This document shows positions 13,301 to 24,416 of a stretch of 64,000 nt of DNA, one piece after another. The notes beneath the pieces were generated by a model. The model saw only the letters and a program-made list of their open reading frames with translations. It was not told the origin of the DNA and ran no database searches. The stretch is from NCBI RefSeq assembly GCF_000003815.2, contig NC_049979.1, positions 26,793,810-26,857,809 on the forward strand. Reading direction: 5' to 3'. Positions within the stretch are counted from its first letter, which is position 1; each line of letters starts with the position of its first letter. Origin of the DNA: Branchiostoma floridae (taxonomy: Eukaryota > Chordata > Leptocardii > Amphioxiformes > Branchiostomatidae). A program made the position numbers and the translations under genes.

Positions 13301-16300
13301 CTCTCTCAACCACAGATGATGACTAAAGGCTTCCAACTGCCTTTCATGGATGAAGTTGACTCCAAATACAATGATATACAGCGAGCACTCAAGTATGATT
13401 TCAAGGAGGATGACATAGAGGCCGTAAGTTCATTTCTTTCTTTGTTTTCAAGAGAACTTAGCATAATTATTTTTATTATCATGCACTCATGATCATCAGG
13501 TGTGTCAAAATTCACTATTAATTTAGTTTCTGTATCATTTTGTATCTATATAGCCGGTATAACTGCCTATATGGTGTAACACACCAGCTTCGCAGGCACA
13601 TGGCGCGGCAGCAGCTGGTTATATTACACCGAACGGCCCGTCACACCTAGCTTTTGCACATCTATCTGCAAGCGTTCTTTAAAACTACCCAGAGAAGATG
13701 CCCCTGCTGTACTTTGTGATAACAAATTCCACTCTACGATCATAGTTCTTGGAAAGTACGAATTTTTGAACACATCAATCCTAGGTTGGTAACCCTGGTA
13801 TTTGAATTAGAAATACAATTGAAGCAATTAGGTTATGTAATGTAAATGAAGCTGGTGACAAAAATCACTTTCTTAATAATCATAAGTTCATTTACATACT
13901 TCATCACATCATTTACATGCTGCGGTGAGCCATACAATTGCAAAAAATTGTTGAATGAAAGTAGTGATTGTCAAACAGTCTTACAAACCAACTCTTTCTG
14001 CCCTAGATTGTTAAAGAGAAGGAGAGATTCCAGAAGTCACCATACAACTTTGCCATGAAGAAAACAGCCCTGATGAAAGAAAAGGAGATGGCAGAGGCAA
14101 CAGGAGACACAGATAAAGCCAAGGTGGGCACATATTGTATTTCTTTACCTGCTAACATGCTATCGTTCAAATGACAGTTGCTAGCTGCTTATTCATGGTC
14201 GACACTAGAGGTGGGTACTGGTAAAGCATACCAATACAAAACCGTTTTTTTTCTTTTGGACCGGTCCAAAAAATTGGAACCTGAAAAAAATTAGTGGACC
14301 GGATGTTGGACCAATTAGAAAATGAACAGATTTTACTGGCAGTACGGACGCAGGCGTTCACTAGTTTAGAGGCTTATTGGTCCAAGAAAATAACAAAAGT
14401 GAAGTAAAGGAGAGTTGACAGTCATTTTTACCAAGTTTTTACAGTTAGACTTGGTCTAACTAACAGAGGCAGTTAGCACTGTTTATATAAAGATAGGATA
14501 CTCCACCAAATAGATTCCTTTGTAGCAAAATGGACCATTGTTCTGAGTACTGCCCATTCACAGATAATTAGGTCCAGGTTCAGGTCCAGCTGGACATGAA
14601 CTGTCCCTGGACCTGAATTTTCTGTACCGGTACCCGCCCCCTAGCTGATACATCATCACACTGTTTCTGTATGAAACAACTGATTGAATGACAACTCCAA
14701 GCAGATGTTCTCACATGACTGTTGTTATACAGGTGCTGACAGACAAGCTGGAGGAGCTAGAGGAGAGGGCTGAGGAGTTGAACCGTCTCCGCCAGAAAAA
14801 CATCTCAGCCATCAGGTACGTACATGTAGTTGAACTGTGTTGTATGTACAAGTTGCCACACATTGTATCCTTTACAATTGTCGTACAATATCCTTTACAA
14901 TTGTCGTACAATATCCTTTACAATTGTCGATAATAATAATAAAGTTCTAAGATATTTTGATTGTCCGTCAGTGTTAACACAAGTTGTATCCTGCCTCGGC
15001 CATGGTGACACTGGCTTATCACATGGGCTTCTAGTAGAAGCAATGTGAACACAGAAGAAGCTCTACTGTGTTCACATTGCTTCCATTGGATAATTCCAAA
15101 GCACTTTGTGTGCACTGCTGACGAAAATTCAAATACTGGAATCAGACATTTATAGGAATTGCTCATATTGTCTTCGTTTGTCGGGCTTTCCTACCTGCAG
15201 TTGGGCTGGTACCTCAGGTGATACAGAAAATGTGAAACTGTGTTGGACTTGACGTGTATGAAACACTTATTGTGCTGCAGCGTGTACTATGCTCAGATGC
15301 ACTTAGCCTGTAACTGTGTTGATGTAACTGTCCTCTTTTAAACTTCTGTATTGTAGAGTATTGTGCCCATGCAAACCTTTGAATGCTTTTGTTGTTTGCA
15401 GGTTTAGACAGGCATTGTTGGGCATGGGGGGGGACCAGTTTGATATACATGTATGATAGACTAATTTCATGTTCTTGCCTAGCTACATCAACCAGCGTAA
15501 CCGAGAACGCAACCTGGTCCAAGCAGAGGAGGCATTTAAGACAGAGATGCAAGAACTCAGAACCCAGAAGATGGACTGTTTCCGCCGGAGAAACTGCACC
15601 CCAACCATCATCAGCAAGGCATGTGTATATACATTTATTTGTATTGCATACCCCGTAAACTGCCTTATGACATAACACACCAAGTGTGTTGAATATCTAG
15701 GAAGAAACTTGTGAAAAGTTGTTGGCTGACATAAGTTTAAGAACTCCTTGTGTTCTGATGAAATTTACCTGTTACTGGCCCTGGTTTTGTTCTTTAGATT
15801 ACCTTTTGAACTTACATTCAGGGTTGGACAAGTCTACTAGCCCGATTTTCCTGGGCAAGTGAAAGTGCTGATAGGTAAAACACATGTCCTACTCCACTTG
15901 CCCAATTGGGCAAGTAAGATTTTTCCATGAGTGAGACTTTCATATGTCATGTACATGTACACAGTCATGGCATCAAGCTTTGGTCAACACAGAAAAAATA
16001 GAGCCAATAGCATTCCACTACTGGAAATGAAAATACATAGAAAAATGTTACTTAAATTTCGGGCAAACAAAAAGTTGGTTCAGGCAAGAATATTTTTCAT
16101 GTACTTGTCTCATGGACAAGTGAATTTTAAGAAATATGTTAAACTCTCATATTGCAGATGAAAAATCATCTTGAGCTATCATTAATTGAAACTAGTTAAT
16201 GTGATTTATTATGTTGACATCTACATTGTATGTCTTCAGACTGCTATTCAGTGGATCTTCTAACATTACATTTTGTCTGCAGGGAAGGGATCCAGCTATG

Positions 16301-18066
16301 TCTGCAAAAATTGTTCAGAGATTGAACGAGATCTACGGTGGTGACCAAGGCCTGCAAGGACCTAACGTGAGTTGTCGGTGCTCTTCAGTATTATACAGAT
16401 ATCAGAGAAGATTTAGATAGTTTTTACAAGTCCAGTTCTCATCCAGTGTTCAGGTATGCAGCACTGTATATAACTACAGTCAAACCTGCCGAAGACGACC
16501 ACCCGGGGGACCGGGCAAAAGCGGTTGATTTAGTCAGGTTGTCGGTTAGAAGAGCATGGACTCACAACATGCCAGATGCATACTTTAAATGGTTTCCATT
16601 GTGTTTAATGGCAAATAGCAAGCACATGCAAATGCATCTGCCATCATCTTTATTTTGAGCATAACATCGTAATGGTAGTCAAAATCCGACTCAAACTGGC
16701 TGACTTCGGCACAAAATCGCGCTAGTTATTATTGAAAATCGATGACACCTCAAGATTTGAAAAAGACGCGGTTGTTATGGGCAGGGATTTGGTCCAAAAT
16801 TTTGGCAGTTGCGGTCATGTTGGCCAGGTGGTCATTGTGAAGAGGTTGCTTAATGCTTAAGTCAATGAGGAAAATTTTCGGGACAGAGAAAAATTTGTCG
16901 TAATGGCCAGGTGGTCGCTAAGAAGAGGTGGTCGCTTGAGCAGGTTTGACTGTATACACAAGTGGTTAATGGACCAATGTTCTCACCAGGCCATTTCAGC
17001 ATGTGAGGCCCCTATGCTGTTACTGGGATCCCCTCAAAATGCAGGAAACAGTCACACAGTGTTTCTGAGGGTTATGAATGTAAAAGATTTTAGGGGGAGG
17101 ATTCCTCCAGGCCCCCTTTAATACTCGCACCTACATCATTTATCATACAGCTTTGCTGTATTAAGATTCCCCTATGCTGTTAAAACATGCCTGGTGAGAA
17201 CACTGGACCAAGGTGTCGAAATTAGCATCCTATAGTTCCTGTGATCCATGGAAGAAGTAGGACCAAATCAGAAGCAGAAGAGGGGTTTCAATGGTGAAGG
17301 AGGTGCGTGTTTTAGGGGGGGGGGGGATGTGTGAAGTTATTGACAGTTATTTGACAGCAGCGGCCTGCTGTCCACCCTTCCACCTCACAGGAACAGCTCC
17401 AGGAGATGCCACAGCTGGCCAAGTCGGAGGTCGACGGGCCAGCGGGCACGGAGAACAAACCAGGGGAGGGCGACCACTCCGAGGACCTGTTTTCTGCTCA
17501 CGACTTTGACATCAAGATTGACCTCGACCTACCAGAGAAGGGTAGGCTAGTTTGACTATCTTCCAAGTTTTTGATGTGTGTTTTTTCTCATTTCATTTGT
17601 TGCTTTTCCTAAAAACTTTAAAAGCCATACAAACTATTGAATGTATTTTCTCTTAGTTGAAGATATTAGTTACTACTTAGTATATACTACTACTAAAACC
17701 TTTGTTGTGCAACAGTTGCTGTTTGAAATATTTTTGTAATGTTTGCTACATGTATAGAATTTTGATAATCTCTAATTTAGAGTCTAAATTGTGTTGGTTT
17801 TGTGCATGCTGGTACATTTGCATCGTACCGACTTGAAGACCATTGACACCTGCAATTCTGGACAAGGTTGCTGACGTTCTATTGTATTCTCATGTTGTGC
17901 ATTTACTTGTTAAGAGATTTGTTGCACAGGTGACAATGCCTCGTCTTTCCCCTGTACAGCTACCCGGCCCATCAACGTGACCAAGGGAGTGGGACCTCCG
18001 AAGGATGGCGCACCCAAACGGTCGCTCAATCTGGAAGAGTACAAGAAAAAACGAGGATTAATTTGA
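4385..18066 (+). CDS. RTF1: RNA polymerase-associated protein RTF1 (17 exons)
   Basis: Coding exons: 4385-4462, 5440-5550, 6077-6194, 6635-6839, 7736-7944, 10067-10208, 10777-10854, 11171-11261, 11905-11987, 12569-12656, 13316-13423, 14007-14123, 14733-14815, 15483-15618, 16283-16366, 17391-17541, 17960-18066. All phases join, giving 662 residues (human about 710). Order: acidic Ser/Asp N-terminus ([20 protein letters not shown]); histone-modification domain about 103-171 ([20 protein letters not shown]); a Lys/Glu-rich charged stretch; Plus3 domain about 300-430 ([58 protein letters not shown]); conserved YINQRNRE; and a C-terminus ending [14 protein letters not shown]. In the nucleus RTF1 recruits the Paf1 complex through SPT5 and promotes H2B ubiquitination and elongation (established). 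The start is set by homology at MVKRKK; an in-frame ATG also lies 6 bases upstream. Intron 14 uses a GC donor (AAG|GCATGT). Confidence 0.95.
5262..5363. mobile_element. Partial copy of the TACTGTAAATGC MITE
   Basis: This lies in RTF1 intron 1. It shares GTGGTTTTAAGTTTGCGGTGAAG, CCGCGAAAACCG and TTTCTGCATTTACTGTA with the fuller copies at 5810-6017 and 6941-7154. The left part is missing. Confidence 0.55.
5810..6017. mobile_element. MITE with TACTGTAAAT terminal inverted repeats
   Basis: A 208-bp element in RTF1 intron 2. It starts TACTGTAAATT and ends GCATTTACAGTA, and has internally repeated TTTCGCGGTGG / CCGCAAAC words in both orientations. Related copies sit at 5262-5363, 6941-7154 and 11612-11805, all inside this gene. 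The 3' end lies only about 60 bases before exon 3. Confidence 0.7.
6941..7154. mobile_element. MITE with TACTGTAAGTGC terminal inverted repeats
   Basis: A 214-bp copy in RTF1 intron 4, same family as 5810-6017. It starts TACTGTAAGTGC and ends CTGCCTTTACAGTA. The internal order matches: TTTAATTTCACGGTAGCAG, then ATTTCGCGGTAACACCAT, then CGCGAACATTTCTGCC. Confidence 0.7.
7989..8189. mobile_element. Foldback MITE with about 33-bp TIRs
   Basis: A 201-bp palindrome in RTF1 intron 5. The left arm CATAATTCCACCAGGTG... CCGCCACC is mirrored by GGTGGCGG... CACCTGGTGGAATTATG. The inner sequence is also largely self-complementary (CAAGATTGTCTTCAACACC with GGTGTTCAAGACAATCTTG). It is non-coding and the superfamily is not assigned. 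Confidence 0.7.
8450..8656. mobile_element. MITE with TACAGTCAAA...TTTGACTGTA ends
   Basis: About 207 bp in RTF1 intron 5. It starts TACAGTCAAAACTG and ends ACAGGTTTGACTGTA, with GTGGTCAC words inside in alternating orientation. A longer relative is at 16475-16954 and a relic right end is at 819-832. Confidence 0.65.
8835..9680. repeat. Dispersed degenerate repeat (CTAGCGGCTTG family)
   Basis: RTF1 intron 5 carries a long non-coding repeat. It contains phrases such as CTCAAGAAGCCTTTGATGGA, CCCCTAGCGGCTTGC, AACTGCAGTC and GGATCGTCATGGTTTTTGG, the last appearing twice (about 9210 and 9460). The same phrases recur at about 22500-22800, 30880-31080, 56800-57900 and, reversed, at 33580-33870, 39680-39970 and 58700-59400. 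Each copy is decayed; no ORF is visible. Confidence 0.5.
11612..11805. mobile_element. MITE with TACTGTAAATGC terminal inverted repeats
   Basis: A 194-bp fourth copy of the family at 5810-6017, in RTF1 intron 8 about 100 bases before exon 9. It starts TACTGTAAATGCAG and ends ATGCTTTTTACAGTA. Confidence 0.7.
12755..13135 (+). repeat. Three imperfect ~120-bp tandem repeats
   Basis: RTF1 intron 10 contains three successive units. Each holds a word like CAACCTACCC, then TGTTTTCTTTATGTAAAGCC, a T-rich run, and AAAGCTGTT...AATTGTTTTTAG. Units differ by substitutions and small indels, so it is an old minisatellite. Confidence 0.6.
14209..14641. mobile_element. MITE with GGGTACYGGTA terminal inverted repeats
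   Basis: About 430 bp in RTF1 intron 12. It starts AGGTGGGTACTGGTA and ends TACCGGTACCCGCCCC, flanked on both sides by CTAG, a possible target duplication. Inside are GGTCCAGGTTCAGGTCCAG words. A second copy in opposite orientation is at about 30371-30746. The terminal sequence resembles hAT-type MITEs; that assignment is inferred. Confidence 0.6.
14866..14930 (+). repeat. Three tandem 23-bp repeats
   Basis: The unit TATCCTTTACAATTGTCG plus TACAA occurs three times in RTF1 intron 13, just after exon 13. A short AT-rich (AATA)n tail follows. Confidence 0.8.
15037..15083. repeat. Perfect 18-bp hairpin in RTF1 intron 13
   Basis: GAAGCAATGTGAACACAG (15037-15054) is followed by an 11-base loop and its exact complement CTGTGTTCACATTGCTTC (15066-15083). 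It could be a small foldback transposon remnant or an intronic RNA hairpin; the sequence alone does not decide. Confidence 0.75.
16475..16954. mobile_element. DNA transposon remnant with TACAGTCAAACCTGC ends
   Basis: About 480 bp in RTF1 intron 15. It starts TACAGTCAAACCTGC and ends GAGCAGGTTTGACTGTA, with repeated GTGGTCGCTTG / GACGACCACC words. It is non-coding and belongs to the family at 8450-8656. Confidence 0.7.
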
Positions 18067-20900
18067 AACAAGCCTTCGGTAGATCAAGGCTTAAAACACT
18101 TTTGAATCTTCCAATAGGCCACATATATTTGTCCCAAGTGCGATTTTGTTAGCTGCAATTGCTATCAAAATAATTGTCCTTACTTGATTCTGAGTGAAAA
18201 CAGTTCAAAACTGGATTTATTAAGGAGTATGACTATCAAAGTTTACGTGTCAATGATAATATGTAAGCAGTGACCTAAATTTTGTGGTTGTAAAACAAAA
18301 ACGATGACCCATACACTTACCCAAGTTTTATGATAGTGTGCTTGGACGATGAGAGCTTAAGACCTTGAAGCCTATATCGTAGTGTGACGTGCTCTTTATT
18401 CTGACTTGTAAAGTGTATTTGTATCTGGAAGGTAAAAGAACGTCTTTTGTACTCACTTAAGCATTTTTTTCTGTATAAATGCAAACGTTATACACAATAG
18501 TTACAGCTATCATCCCAGACAATGTAAATATATATCATTAAGTGAAAACTTGTTATTTTGTCTTGACTCAACAATGTATCTTGAAATGGGTGACCTTTAC
18601 TTAAGGAAAATGTACAGATGACATTGGGGTGTTTTTTTTGTAGTGCTAAAAGCATGCGGTGGTTGTTAATTGTAGCCCAACTACCAGATGTGAGTATGAA
18701 GTAGCAATTGATGTACATTCGCCTCCATATGTCCCTACATGATCCTGGATCTGCACAATGCTTTAAGTTGTATTGGAGTTCAGTAGTTTAAATTAAAGGT
18801 TTGGTAACTGTTAGTATTATTCCTAGTGGTATGTCGATGTAGGTTAGACATCCAGGTAATAAGATACACTAAAAAGTAGTCACTCAAGCAACTGGATATG
18901 GTTTTGGAAATGGTCAGACGTTTCGGATAGAATCCACTATCCTTCGTCAGTGACACTGAAGTGATCTGGAAGAAACAGGTCTTTTATACTCTAACAATGA
19001 ATGCAGACAAATTGTCTTCAGCTTGATTTTGCCTTACCTTTGTTTTCTTTGGAATCAAAATTGTCTTCTGTCTGAATTGTCAAACAATGCTTTCCATTGG
19101 ACCGAAATTGCCTTCATTCATAGTTAGAGTATAAAAGACCTGTTTCTTCCAGATCACTTCAGTGTCACTGACGAAGGATAGTGGATTCTATCCGATACGT
19201 CTGACCGTTTCCAAAACCATATCCAGTTGCTTGAGTAACTACTTTTTGGTGTATTCCTAGTGGTCCATACGAATGTAGGTATTCCAGTGTCCAAACAGAG
19301 CTGATACATTGTTGCAGTTTTCCTTTTCAATATCACATGGCTATTGTTTGAGTGCTGCGTGCACTATCTAACAAATGCTATGCTTTCACCATACTGTCAT
19401 CAGGTCTACCATCTGTTTCAAACACATTCTCACCTTAGACACTCTGGTCTCTGTTTTTGATCGACAACAACGTTTAAGTAAAGTCAGCAATATCAGTGAT
19501 GTGCTCTTTGTATCATCCCTACATGGTATGAAATACATCTTTGATCATGTACACTATACTTGTGTTATAGGTAATATTACAGTGTATGTAAATTCCTGAA
19601 TAGCAAGAGTGCTTTGTGTACAACCAAATGTTTTTATTCAACTGACGTTTCGGTGAAGATCTGTCACTTCCTCAGAGTGATTCTGACTGGTTCACATTGT
19701 ACTGCAGCATACATTTAGTTGTTAGCTGCTTACAACTTATAATTACATGCAGATGCACTCCCAAACGTTAACTGTTCACAGAATATATATTAATGCTGTG
19801 TTAATGTATATGATGCAGTCCTTTGTGTTTGGGACAGCATTATTAACTCAGTATGTACGTAAGGTAAATACGTTTTGGACCACATCTGTAAGCAGTGACA
19901 CCTATGCTGCAGTTCATGTAAACCAGTTAAAATTGCTCTGAGGAAGGTGACAAAAGATATTAAAATGCTCAGAAACCGGCTTACAATGCACACACTTACA
20001 CCCGCTTGGCATGTGGCTTTGCTGTTCTAAAGATGTTACTTGTTCCAATTTAGTTATTAGTTTACATAGTGATTCATTTAAAACGTAGTTCAGTTAGAAA
20101 TTGACAAAACATAACAAAAATGGACAAATACTTTGTTCAGATACCTCATGAATTACTAGTATTGCTAGAAGGAAATCAGATACACGCATATAACAGTTGA
20201 AAGGACAAAATTTCACATTAGGCTAACAGTAAGGGGACAAAGTTGATTTAGACAGAACATCTTTTGCCGGCAAAGATTCACCATTGTATATTTCACCCTT
20301 TCCATGTGTTCATGGTTGTAAATACTAGGTTGAAGTGAAGTTATGGCATTTCAGATTGCATATATTAATAAAACTTGAAAAACGTTTTGGTTTAAAGTTG
20401 AGTGTTAGCATATTTGAAAACATCAGGTTGTTGAAAACATTGAAACTAAATATGGCCTGTCTGAAAAACTTCGTAGCAACTCGTCCAAACGTACATACGT
20501 TGCAAGTATTCAAGTTCGTCTTATTCTAAAGGAAGCTATCTGATGCCATAGCGTTTATGCATGAATTATGCAAATCATGTACAGATTTATATAATGTACA
20601 TCAGATAGTATTCTAATGCATACAACCTACATGAATAAAATCACCACTATGTACCATGAAGACATGATACCATTTTACTAATTGATTATGCAAATCAGGT
20701 CATCATTTGCGTAACTCATATCCATCTTTGTATTTCTCGGCCTTATGAATATAAAGTTTCTGCCTTAAAAAATGCTCGGAACATACCATTTTCGCCCTTT
20801 AATTCGACTACTTCCTCCGTAGAAACTTCTTTGAGTACCGAAAAGCCTATCGAAGTACGCCCTATTTCAAAGAACAATGCCGCAAGTATGAAATTCCAGA
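18067..20900. other. RTF1 3' flank and intergenic region
   Basis: No coding exon is recognised. The RTF1 3' UTR follows directly; AATTAAAG at about 18790 is one possible weak poly(A) signal. A large foldback element occupies about 18863-19255. At 19640-19690 ACTGACGTTTCGGTGAAGATC...CTTCCTCAGAG resembles the GACGTTTCGG words inside that foldback. The rest is AT-rich with no recognised feature. Confidence 0.5.
18863..19255. mobile_element. Foldback element with ~142-bp inverted arms
   Basis: The left arm (about 18863-19004) and right arm (about 19113-19255) are near-perfect reverse complements. Shared words include AGTCACTCAAGCAACTGG, TGGTTTTGGAAA, ATCCACTATCCTTCGTCAG, TGATCTGGAAGAAACAGG and TCTTTTATACTCTAAC. 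The 12-base word ATTCCTAGTGGT flanks it directly at 18819-18830 and 19253-19264, with further similarity beyond (GATGTAGGT / AATGTAGGT). It lacks coding capacity. Confidence 0.75.
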
Positions 20901-20914
20901 AACACAACCATCTA

Positions 20915-21048
20915 AGCCAGGGAAAATCAAAACCACATTACCGCTAACGCGGACTGATACCAAATATCTGCTAACCGGAACCATAAATAATCAACAATGA
21001 CGCAGTAAACGACCTTCAAGTCGGTAGTCAACACAACAGGTCGCAATC
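20915..21048 (+). promoter_or_regulatory. Conserved upstream block of gene A
   Basis: The words AAATCAAAACCACATTACCG, TAACGCGGACTGATACC, CGGAACCATAA, CAACAATGACGCAGTAAA and CAACACAACAGGTCGC lead up to the start codon. Closely similar blocks precede genes B (about 28590-28726), C (about 33925-34033) and D (about 40025-40143). This is 5' UTR and/or core promoter shared by duplication. No TATA box is obvious. Confidence 0.55.
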
Positions 21049-24006
21049 ATGCCGAAAAAGGGTGGCTGTAACCGTTGTTGTTGTGCACTAGCAGTGTTTC
21101 TTAGCCTTGCCATTGCTGCTGTGGCTCTGTTTCTTGGCCTTAAGTTGGGCATGCCGTCTTTCGCCTCTGATTCGGCCCAAGTGACCTTGGTCAACGCTAC
21201 CACTCCGGTGTCGTCTAACACTACCATGTCTACCGTAACACCTGCGGTCACACCTGCTGGGGAAGTGGGTAGGTCACCATCAGATTACTAGCTCTTTGTC
21301 ATATGTAAGGAAGACATTTTACGTTGTGACAACGAAGTAAAAGCCAAGACATCAGCCTGATAGCATTGTCACACGTGAACAGAGTTTTGACTGAACTATT
21401 TATACAACACTGTACAGCCAGGCAATTACTACTGTAAGAATAGGTAGTTCCAGTGCTTGAGGTTATGTATAAATTATGCATGAAAAGGGTAAAGGAGTGC
21501 GCTATGTGTTAACATAAGACATGCACCTAGTATTCATTTTTAACCCTGAGTAAAAACCAAGTTGACTTCTTTTTTGTGCCTTCTTTCGGAAGAACTTCAA
21601 GGCATGGCGCTGTCTCAGATGTCGGTGTCAGATGGCCGATGGTCTTTTGTTTGACGGATGCTTGTTTTTCAGACTGCAGTAGACGCAATTCTTCCTGTGG
21701 TGAATGTATTGGAGACCTGAAGGTGGGTACAGAGGGTTAGCAATGCGGTATACGCGCTTTGTGAATCTTCATGTATAGGGAAATGACAACTGTTCCAGAA
21801 TTTGTTTGTACCTGGACAATTTGGGTGTGTGTGTGACCTATTTTCCTTATGTAGTGGGAGATGAATTGTATATGATTCGTTTAGGAATTCCTCTACCGCG
21901 ACAGCTGTTCTGTACATTAGACAACACATAACCACATATCTGCTTTGAAATAAGCTAATTAGCAAACCCCGAAACCACGTCGCCTGTTCTATAATACCGG
22001 AAATATAGGGGTAATTTCTAAAATCATTACATCGATTATAAAACAGCTACAGCGAAAATATACAACGTGCGTCATCGCACAACTGCGTGCAGACGATATG
22101 CCAAACTACATACAAATGTGGCAAAATGAACGTATAGAGATATGGATGCGAACACTCATCACATCGGAGACAAAAACAACACTCTGTCGTCGGAGGTACC
22201 CTTCGTCACAGAGTAATAAGCGAATAATTTTAGACTAACAGATATAGAGAGAAAGTCTTAGCACTGTTGTTTCCGTTCTCCAGTGTTACTTCTGCTACAA
22301 GGACAACACCTGCCGTCTGTACCCGGCCTCGGCGGTCCTTCCCACATCGGAGTGTCCGCTGGCCCAGGTGCGGTGGGGTACTTGTGACGGTACGTGGGAA
22401 ACTGCACTAATAAACTTTGAGGCAGCTTTCCTCTTCGTGTCGTACTAGCAACGCGTTGGGGCTGGCTATACCTGCGGCAAGAATGATGTGTCTTTGGTAG
22501 CGTTTGTACTATGCCGCTTAGCAGTATTAGATTTCGGACCCTCTAGCGGCTTTCCTAAGTACTGCAGCAAAACATTTGGTTTTAATATCTCATACTCTGG
22601 ACAAGCAATGATCATGATTTTCAAGTAGTAGATTATTCTTGACTTTCTTGTACTCGGAAAGAAATGACATACGTTTGGATTATCTAGCGACTTTCTTCAG
22701 AACTGCAGCAGTGTTTCACTTGCAGACTTTGAAACAGGATAAGTCAAGAAGGAATTAACGAGGTTTCATAATTTTGACTTGTAGGCACCTTTGACGAAGC
22801 CTCATGTAATGGGAGATCTATATCATAAACCGTAGCAGTATAGAAAAATTCATGATAAATTTGAAAAACTTTTCATTGCAAAACATATCTGTTTCTATAA
22901 GAATGTTATCAACCCATACAGCCCTACATTTTCACCATTACCATGCAAGAAGCGAGAAGAAGCCGATCTTGTGTGTTAGACAAGATTGGTGATGTCATTC
23001 ATTCATTATTCCTGTGTCAAGTTAGGTTGACATTATGTAATAACATGTATGTATCCATCCAAGTATTCTTTTGTTGCGATCTTTACTTGGCGTATTGGGT
23101 AAAATAAAGGTCTTCATTCATTAATTGTCTCTTCTCAGGTTTGCCTCAGCGGGTTATACTCGGCTTGTCCGTGAGTGGCGGAGCCATCGTGCTACTGTGT
23201 TGCGGTTGTTTGTTTCGCCGTTTTTTTTCCTGTCGGTAAGTGATGATTTGCGAACCTCGAGCTCTTTTCTCACTAATAATATAGACATTTGCAGACGGTG
23301 GCGCACTAAGTTTATGTACCTTGCACAAAGACAGTACAGTTTATTTGCTGATTCATGTTCTACCCCATCTCACTAGAAAAGAGCTGACATTTTAGATGTT
23401 TGTTAAGGTTAGCGGAATTAACCCCCTAAGGGTGGCAAAGTCGTTTTGTAACTAACCACTTAAGCTGATGTATTCTTTTGTACACAAGTATCAACGCTAG
23501 TTTGCATTTGTCCGATAAACATCCGTTTTTCTTAAAAGTAAGATTTTAATGGATATGAAATCCACAGTAGTTTTTAATTGCAAAACACAATGCGTATCTT
23601 CAAAATATTGCATTTGTATCATCCTATTGAGAAAAACACGGATATAGGTTACGTAGCTTTTAGCATAAGGGTGAACTAGACAGTGTTACAGTTATACCAG
23701 ACAAAAGAATCAACTCCTGAATTCCTCTCTTCCACATATTTTCATCACAAAACTTTATAACCATGTAGAACAGTACAATGAGACATGAGACACTTAGGCC
23801 GTATATCTTTGCATGTAAAACGGTTTTGCCACTGGAAGATCTGCTTGGAATTTGCAACGAATAAGAGGGATAGCAATGGGAAACGTTTTAACATAACAAC
23901 TCTATCTTTAGTATGTCCGGCTAGTCCTAACAATGCGAACATTTGTTTTTTTTTCAGTGATATCAACTTTCAGTTTATTTATCGACCCCTATATCAGCGC
24001 ATCTAG
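21049..24006 (+). CDS. PTTG1IP-like cysteine-rich membrane protein, gene A
   Basis: Exons 21049-21268, 21673-21722, 22284-22389, 23139-23235, 23958-24006; all phases join, giving 173 residues. Exon 1 encodes NRCCCALAVFLSLAIAAV-type hydrophobic sequence, then a Thr/Ser segment with NAT and NTT glycosylation sites. Exons 2-3 encode a PSI-like module (DCSRRNSSCGECIGDLK, then CYFCYKDNTC and SAVLPTSEC, VRWG). Exon 4 encodes a transmembrane helix (GLSVSGGAIVLL) and a short Cys/Arg stretch; exon 5 ends in YQRI, a YxxPhi-type sorting motif. Domain order, Cys spacing and length match PTTG1IP (about 180 residues), a membrane protein that binds securin in mammals; that role is not shown here. Exons 4-5 differ from genes B-D and match gene E, so A looks chimeric. 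Confidence 0.75.
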
Positions 24007-24299
24007 CACCAGCTTCTTTCGTGTGTAGTCCACCACTTACCTGTCCAGTCCATGTAGTACGGAAAACCTCGTGGTTTAAATAAAGATGGCGGCGCCTTCA
24101 ACCACCGCGACTATGATGTCGACATTTCTGGCTTAGTGGGTCCCATAGGAGAACCATTCCCATCATGCATTACACACTTGCCTCAGCATGTGATTGATGT
24201 GGGGGGGGGTGTAAGAACCCCCCAGTTATTCAGTTACTGAATCATAGATTCATTTCCTTGCTAATCTGTGATTAAATTTTACACATTTGGTTGATATTG
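23010..24299 (+). repeat. Plus-strand arm of a 1.3-kb inverted duplication
   Basis: From about 23010 (TAGGTTGACAT, TTCTTTTGTTGCGA) through exons 4-5 of gene A and its 3' flank to about 24299 (AATCTGTGATTAAA, GGTTGATATTGTT), this segment is matched in reverse at 59762-61145. Only this copy has a 33-bp insertion (about 23092-23124) ending AATAAAGGTCTTCATTCATT, a LINE 3' tail, just before the exon-4 splice acceptor. Confidence 0.75.
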
Positions 24300-24359
24300 T
24301 TTTGGTAAAAATGTGGGCTTTAACAAAATACATCTAACAGCAATTGTTGTGGTGGAAGT

Positions 24360-24377
24360 CAAACATTTTGATTGTTG
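24360..24377 (+). repeat. Target-site duplication (left) of the Penelope-like element
   Basis: CAAACATTTTGATTGTTG here is repeated exactly at 27669-27686 on the other side of the element. Confidence 0.85.
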
Positions 24378-24416
24378 TGTGTTCATTGGGTGACGGTCAC
24401 GACGAGATGCTGCTCT

